Origin: Colocasia esculenta
Lineage: Eukaryota; Streptophyta; Magnoliopsida; Alismatales; Araceae
Direction: 5' to 3'
Assembly: GCA_014218235.1 (NCBI GenBank)
Contig: CM024758.1
Location: forward strand, 103,391,698 to 103,455,697
DNA length: 64,000 nt
Shown: positions 59,081-64,000 of the stretch, piece after piece
Numbering within the stretch: the first letter of the stretch is position 1
Layout: every line of letters starts with the position of its first letter
The notes under the pieces: model-generated
The model's input: the letters and a program-made list of their open reading frames with translations, nothing else
What the model was told of the DNA's origin: nothing
Databases searched by the model: none
Made by a program: the position numbers and the translations under genes

Positions 59081-62056
59081 TGTCACGCCGTGAAATTTAG
59101 CAGTTGAACTAAATATCAAGAGCATGAGCGATACAAACACAAGTATCAACATTCATGTAATTCAGAGCGATAACTAAGTATAACAAAAGACTTGAGACAA
59201 TAATATTGTCGGCCAAATAATCCTTTATTTCATTTCCATCAATATTAACTTACAACCATTCATAACCAGAGCCAAACATAGGGCCCATTATTGTCATACA
59301 AAGTACATAAGACTCCTGAAGAAGCAAACTAGCTATTACAGACTCTATTGACTCTATCAGGTTGGTTGACGTTCTATGTTGCTGGGTACACTCAGTGAAG
59401 ATGTTCACTCTTCCCCAACCCTATCCTTCTCTATGTTCTCATAGTCATCACCTAAAACATTGTAAGAAGCAAGTGTGAGCGGGCTAACGCCCAGTAGGGT
59501 TTACATATCATGGTGCGGGCATGCTTTACGTAATTAACATGTTAACATGTGAGATATTATCATGCAATACTCATGGCAAGATAATCCTGATATCAATACA
59601 GATCAATTCCATAGGTATAACATGTATGAGAACGGTTCAATAAACAAGATGTGATGACAATTATCATGTGAAATGGACATTTTATCAATGGAATGGATGA
59701 CAGTATGATCATTTGTCAAGTAGAAGAGAATCAATAATCCATAGCATGAACAGTGAAAAGCACAAGTTGAATTCCATAGAATTCTAATGGACAATGACTT
59801 ATTGGATTCAATAATGATGACATATACAATAGATTTGGCCATTTCACTTATAACAGTTCGATCAATCAATTATTCAGTCAATCATTCAATGATTCAATAA
59901 CAATGTGGAAATTACCCAGATCAATCTTGTAGTCAATTAGGTGATTTCCAGACACCTCAATGGATCATATACTCTCGCGATTATAAGTATTTCAAGTGCT
60001 CCTCCGAATACCAGACTGGGCCCTTATATGCACAAGCATTAGTCCTGAACTAAAGTTCCAATAGTTTCTGGTAATTTCATTTCAATTATGCCCAATTTGA
60101 TTTTTGAAGAAATAAACAGTCATGTACTAAAGATCATGTCAATGATATAAGGAACAAGACATGTGAACATGATCCAGAGTACATTTCAGCAGCATAACGA
60201 CTTAATTTCTTTAGTTCAATCATTACAGTTAGTGGCTTGGTTTCTATGTATCAAAATCACTCTCACTAGAAGTAGATAAGAATGGAAGTGCTTTCTATCT
60301 TCTGTGAACTTCAATGGTATAACCAACTCGGTCTCCATGAGGGAATCCATAAAGTACGGAGATTTACAGAGGTCTTAGTGGAAAGGTCCCTAGTCTGCCG
60401 ATACGGAATGACCGACAGAGAGTTTCCAATGCCCCAAGAAAGGGCTGCCTACTGTGCAATCATGTAGTGTAGAACGTGTCTCAATGTTACAAACCATCAG
60501 TTTAAAACATAATGAAAAGCCATTAACAAGAAGGCATGACATGGTATAAGCAATTAAGACTATCACATGATTTCTGTACTTTTAACATGTAACACTTTCA
60601 ATGTTATCAAGCTGCAGTATGAACATAGCACATAACATTCACTTGGTGGATGGAGTCAAGTAATCATTAAAACAATCAGAATAGAGATTCATGTTCTTAT
60701 AGATTTCATGTGGGTTGATGACTTTTAGGCCATTGAACAACTAAATAACATGATTTCAAAGTAAGACATCCACATGGTTAACTGTACAACTAAATAAAAT
60801 AGTCTCGAGTTGGCCACTGAATCGCGACTGGCTCAGATGTCGCCATTCTGAAGATCGTATACAGTAAAAAATACGACTCTCTATGAAATCAATAAATCAT
60901 GATGGTTTGGTATGTCGCCTTCAGGTTGCAACAGGCCAACATGTCGCTACGTGGTTCAAAATGCGATGGTAAGAACAATCGTCTTCATAATGCGACTACC
61001 AACAGGTCACAACAACTTCGAATTGTGACGACTATCTGTGTTGCATTCTAGAGGAGTTTTCAAAATATGAAAACAAAAATATGCACGAAAACCAACAGCA
61101 GGAATCAAGTCAAATCATGACGGTATGACCAATCGCGTTCTTGAAGGGCGTTAAAATCCTTGTGGCACACAGTTTGATGTGCCAGGGCTGTCGGGACAGA
61201 CTCTTAAACACGACAGGGTATTCGGTCGTTTTTTGAGTAAACATGATGGTTTAGTACGTCACGTTAAGGTGATGAGGAATGGACGTCTGGAGTGGTCGCA
61301 TTCATGGTTCTTTCCCGAAAAAAGCAAAAACGGTGCATCCTTATGATTGACCTATAACTCGGAATCTAGATTTCCTTAGACAAAACTCCGAACATGAAAA
61401 GTGTAGAAGACAACGAGTAGAAGAGAACTATGGCTTTGGAATAACCCAATATGACCTTGTTTTGCGTGAATCATGGTATGAACATGAAAAGCCCTAATCA
61501 TGCGTGACTCCTAGAAAACGCTTAATACAACTAACATGCTTAATAATGGAAACAAATTGCATATGAAGCTAGTCTCGATGTTCTTTCATGAGGTATGTGC
61601 TATGTTTAGTTAAGTCTGAGAACACCTACCTTTGGTTGGTTCTAAGATAGGTCTATCTTCAAGTCAAAGCAACACAACATTTTGAGAAGAAGCTCGGTTT
61701 GTGGTCGATCTCCTCGTCTTCTAGTGCCCTAGCTCGACCCCTCATGACCCCAACACGATGGTAACCCTTCCCTAAGAGAGTTATGACGATTATTTATATA
61801 TTTAGGGTTAATTCAAGTCCTAATGTAACTAGGAAAGTGGGGTTGCGGTTCTAGCTTTGTTCCTTCCAAGAATTGATGATTCCCCTTCCAATCTAGGTGG
61901 GATAACTATTAGGAAAATTCTCATTGTGGTTGTACACAAATTTAGGATAGTTTTAGGGTCCATTAACCATATGTTTAACCCTAATTAGCCTTTCCAATTG
62001 AAGCCCAATTAAACCTACATATTTTGGGGATTTAATGTCATTTGGTTTTGTTCTTT
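59081..62056 (-). repeat. Tekay-like LTR sequence J, inserted in element I
   Basis: Left edge TGTCACGCCGTG directly after the I ORF, with GTAAC before it as a possible target copy. Like the other gypsy LTRs, it has a GAGCGGGCTAACGCCCAGTAGGG-type segment (59478-59500, compare 62430 and 17482) and a CGCGAC/GTCGC-rich region (60813-61300). Length is at least 2976 bp, because the right end would lie beyond the K insertion at 62057. No protein domain seen. Orientation is inferred from the terminus type. Confidence 0.55.
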
Positions 62057-64000
62057 TGTAACGACCCAACCTCCCAGACCCCCGCCCGGGACCCCGAAGT
62101 TCGCATTGCCGCCCACGGATCCGAAGACCCGAAAGGGTTAGAAGAATAGTCTAATGAGATATGTACTAAATTTAAATAACTATAACAATATAACAATTGT
62201 ACAATGTGTCCCAAGTAAAAGCACAGGTACAAGAAGAAAGGTGCAGTTCTTAAGGGGCATACCCCGAGAACTTGCAAAGCACAACTCTCAACTCACTTAG
62301 GTACAAGAGCTCCCAACACTCGCTCTCACTGTTGTTGACAACACACGGCGCCATAGCCGCCTCCACAACCGGTCCGACACCGAGCTCCCGTGACGACGAG
62401 CACCTAGCTGAAGGAAGTAGGGGGTGTGAGCCTCACGAATAAGGCCCAATAGGGATTACTAGTCCCTCACCGCCATAGCAGCAGGAACTCCGAAAATAGG
62501 AAACTACACTAGAAATCTGTAAAACGAGGAACACCTATAGCATGGTACTACTAAGCGGCAGAATAGAACAGTGCAACGTCATGACCACCAACCAACTTCG
62601 TGACACACACACGACTCCTGCAGAAACCAACGGAGTTGGGCACTAAGCGGAAGCAACCCTCGGCACACCCACTGAGACCACACAATAAGCAAGTGAGAAC
62701 GATGTCTCACCACAAGCACGTCCACCTCAGACCTCCACAAGGTCAAGGGCCCACAAGTAGAACCACCGTGGACCCCGGACATACCACAAGGTCGGGAAGC
62801 CACACACGTCGGCATCACCACGGACTGGCACCCAAGAATGAGACTACGGAACCGAGAGGACACCGAAGCAGAAAGCACCGGAAGCACGAGTCCGCACAAG
62901 GCCAGACCAACAACGCTCACGGAAACTAGACATGGCCAGGCTACAACCACCGTGTAGGCAAGGACAATGGATAACACTTGGAAACGTCATGAGGAAACAC
63001 CCTCACAACAACAACAACCAAGCCACCGCCACTAGCAGCCAAGAGGAGGACATGCCAGCCACTCCCTCTGCTCTCCAGCCTGGCTTCTGCCTCCAACCTC
63101 CCAGGAAGAGCGAGACAGAGCCGCCACAGAACAACACAAGAATGCACGCAACACTGCAGCCTGGCCAAGCTGCGGCCCCACGCCTAGCACAACTACGTGG
63201 CTCCAGAACCAACGCAAAGAGAGGCAATGAGACAAAGGATTGTTTGGGCTACGCTGGGAAGAGAACCGCCTTAACGACCTTGGCGTCCTGCCCCAGACAA
63301 GAGAGCTCTACAAACGACTCGGTGCCGCTGTCCAAACCTCATTTTCCCCTCAGCTCTAGAGTCCACCAACACGGCTGCCAACTCGAGCACGTATGTATCC
63401 CAGAGCACTCCCTCAACAGGCTCCCGAGGATGGGGGTCCCAGGAAACGGAGACAACCTCTAAACAGGACAAGCCCTCAAGTTCCAAGCACCGGGTGAACA
63501 GGCAAGCCAAGCACAACAAAAACCACGCCGAACTGCTGGCTTGTAACCCACGACAAGCCCAACAAGCACAAGGCACACACAAACCCTCAAGAGGGCCGTC
63601 GGCCAACCAAAGCATGTACGAAAGAGCCAGAGCCTCGGAACACCACAGTCGGTACGGAAAGCGTCGCTCTGCTAATAATTGATAGAACGCATGTCAATCG
63701 ATTATTAGACAGATGAAACCCTCCTGGCACCGCTGCCAAGACACGGCCACGAAGGTATCACCTTCGGTCACTGAACGTAGTGAGCAACCTGTCGCATTCC
63801 CCACCCGAAGGTCCTAAGAGCAAGCCTGCCTTGGGGCACATGCCGACACCCTAACCGGAACCACGGAAATACCCGAGGCAACACAAGTACTCTCGCGTCC
63901 CCCTATGCCACCGCGATACCATTGCGACGGGAACGACACCTCGATAGTTACCATGTTGCGACGGGGCAAAGCGTCGCGACAGCAAACCCTGTCACTACAG
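62057..64000 (-). repeat. Tekay-like LTR, family K (second copy), truncated by window end
   Basis: Left edge TGTAACGACCC, the minus-strand 3' terminus. From 62750 it parallels 1-1090, with about 150 bp extra around 62930-63090. It interrupts J. The window ends inside it. Frames up to 176 codons on either strand are LTR by-products without homologous domains. Confidence 0.75.

Noticed and set aside
62932..63462. 176-codon open frame and antisense frames up to 132 codons in the K LTR
   Set aside because: GC-rich LTR DNA gives long chance frames. The matching part of the first copy (1-1090) does not keep them, and no domain is visible.

Overview
The window is a plant nuclear heterochromatin-like segment made almost entirely of LTR retrotransposons. 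I found no host gene, rRNA or tRNA gene. The plant origin rests on the element types: SIRE-like Ty1/copia elements with an extra ORF 3' of pol, Tekay/Del-like Ty3/gypsy elements with chromodomain-type tails, and initiator-Met primer sites. It also rests on decay biased to CAG-to-TAG stops, as expected where plants methylate CHG. I cannot name the species.

Layout. 1-2115 is part of a GC-rich Tekay-like LTR (family K, minus). 2116-2882 is unassigned AT-rich sequence plus a 100-N gap. 2883-13386 is copia element F (+), lacking its 5' end. 13387-14252 is probably internal sequence of copia element H. 14253-54806 is copia element B (+), about 13.7 kb before it was interrupted and now spread over 40.5 kb. 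Inside B lie gypsy A (17123-26160, minus) in gag, a solo-like LTR E (33134-35703, +) in the 3' ORF, and copia C (36480-51734, minus) further along the same ORF. Gypsy G2 (41320-50510, minus) sits inside the 5' LTR of C. 54812-56451 is the end of H with its 3' LTR. About 56500-59080 is the 3' end of copia element I (minus). 59081-62056 is a Tekay-like LTR-type sequence J (minus), interrupted at 62057 by a second K-family LTR that runs off the window.

The nesting is supported by target-site duplications: B ACCAT, E ATTTG, C TATCA, G2 GACTC, all exact, and A ATTCG/ATCCG with one mismatch. The likely insertion order is H, then B, then A, E and C, then G2 into C. All gag and pol genes are broken; G2 keeps the longest frames (386 and 349 codons) and C has lost pol.

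The most unusual content is in the LTRs. It includes consecutive small hairpins in U5 of F and H with stem covariation, U3 hairpins with 7-nt loops in B, and clusters built on the palindrome GTGTCGACAC in the LTRs and also in the gag region and the 3' ORF leader of F. Arrays of ATCGATTG-type and CGCGAC-type motifs recur across unrelated LTR families. These are read by eye; no alignment or folding was run.
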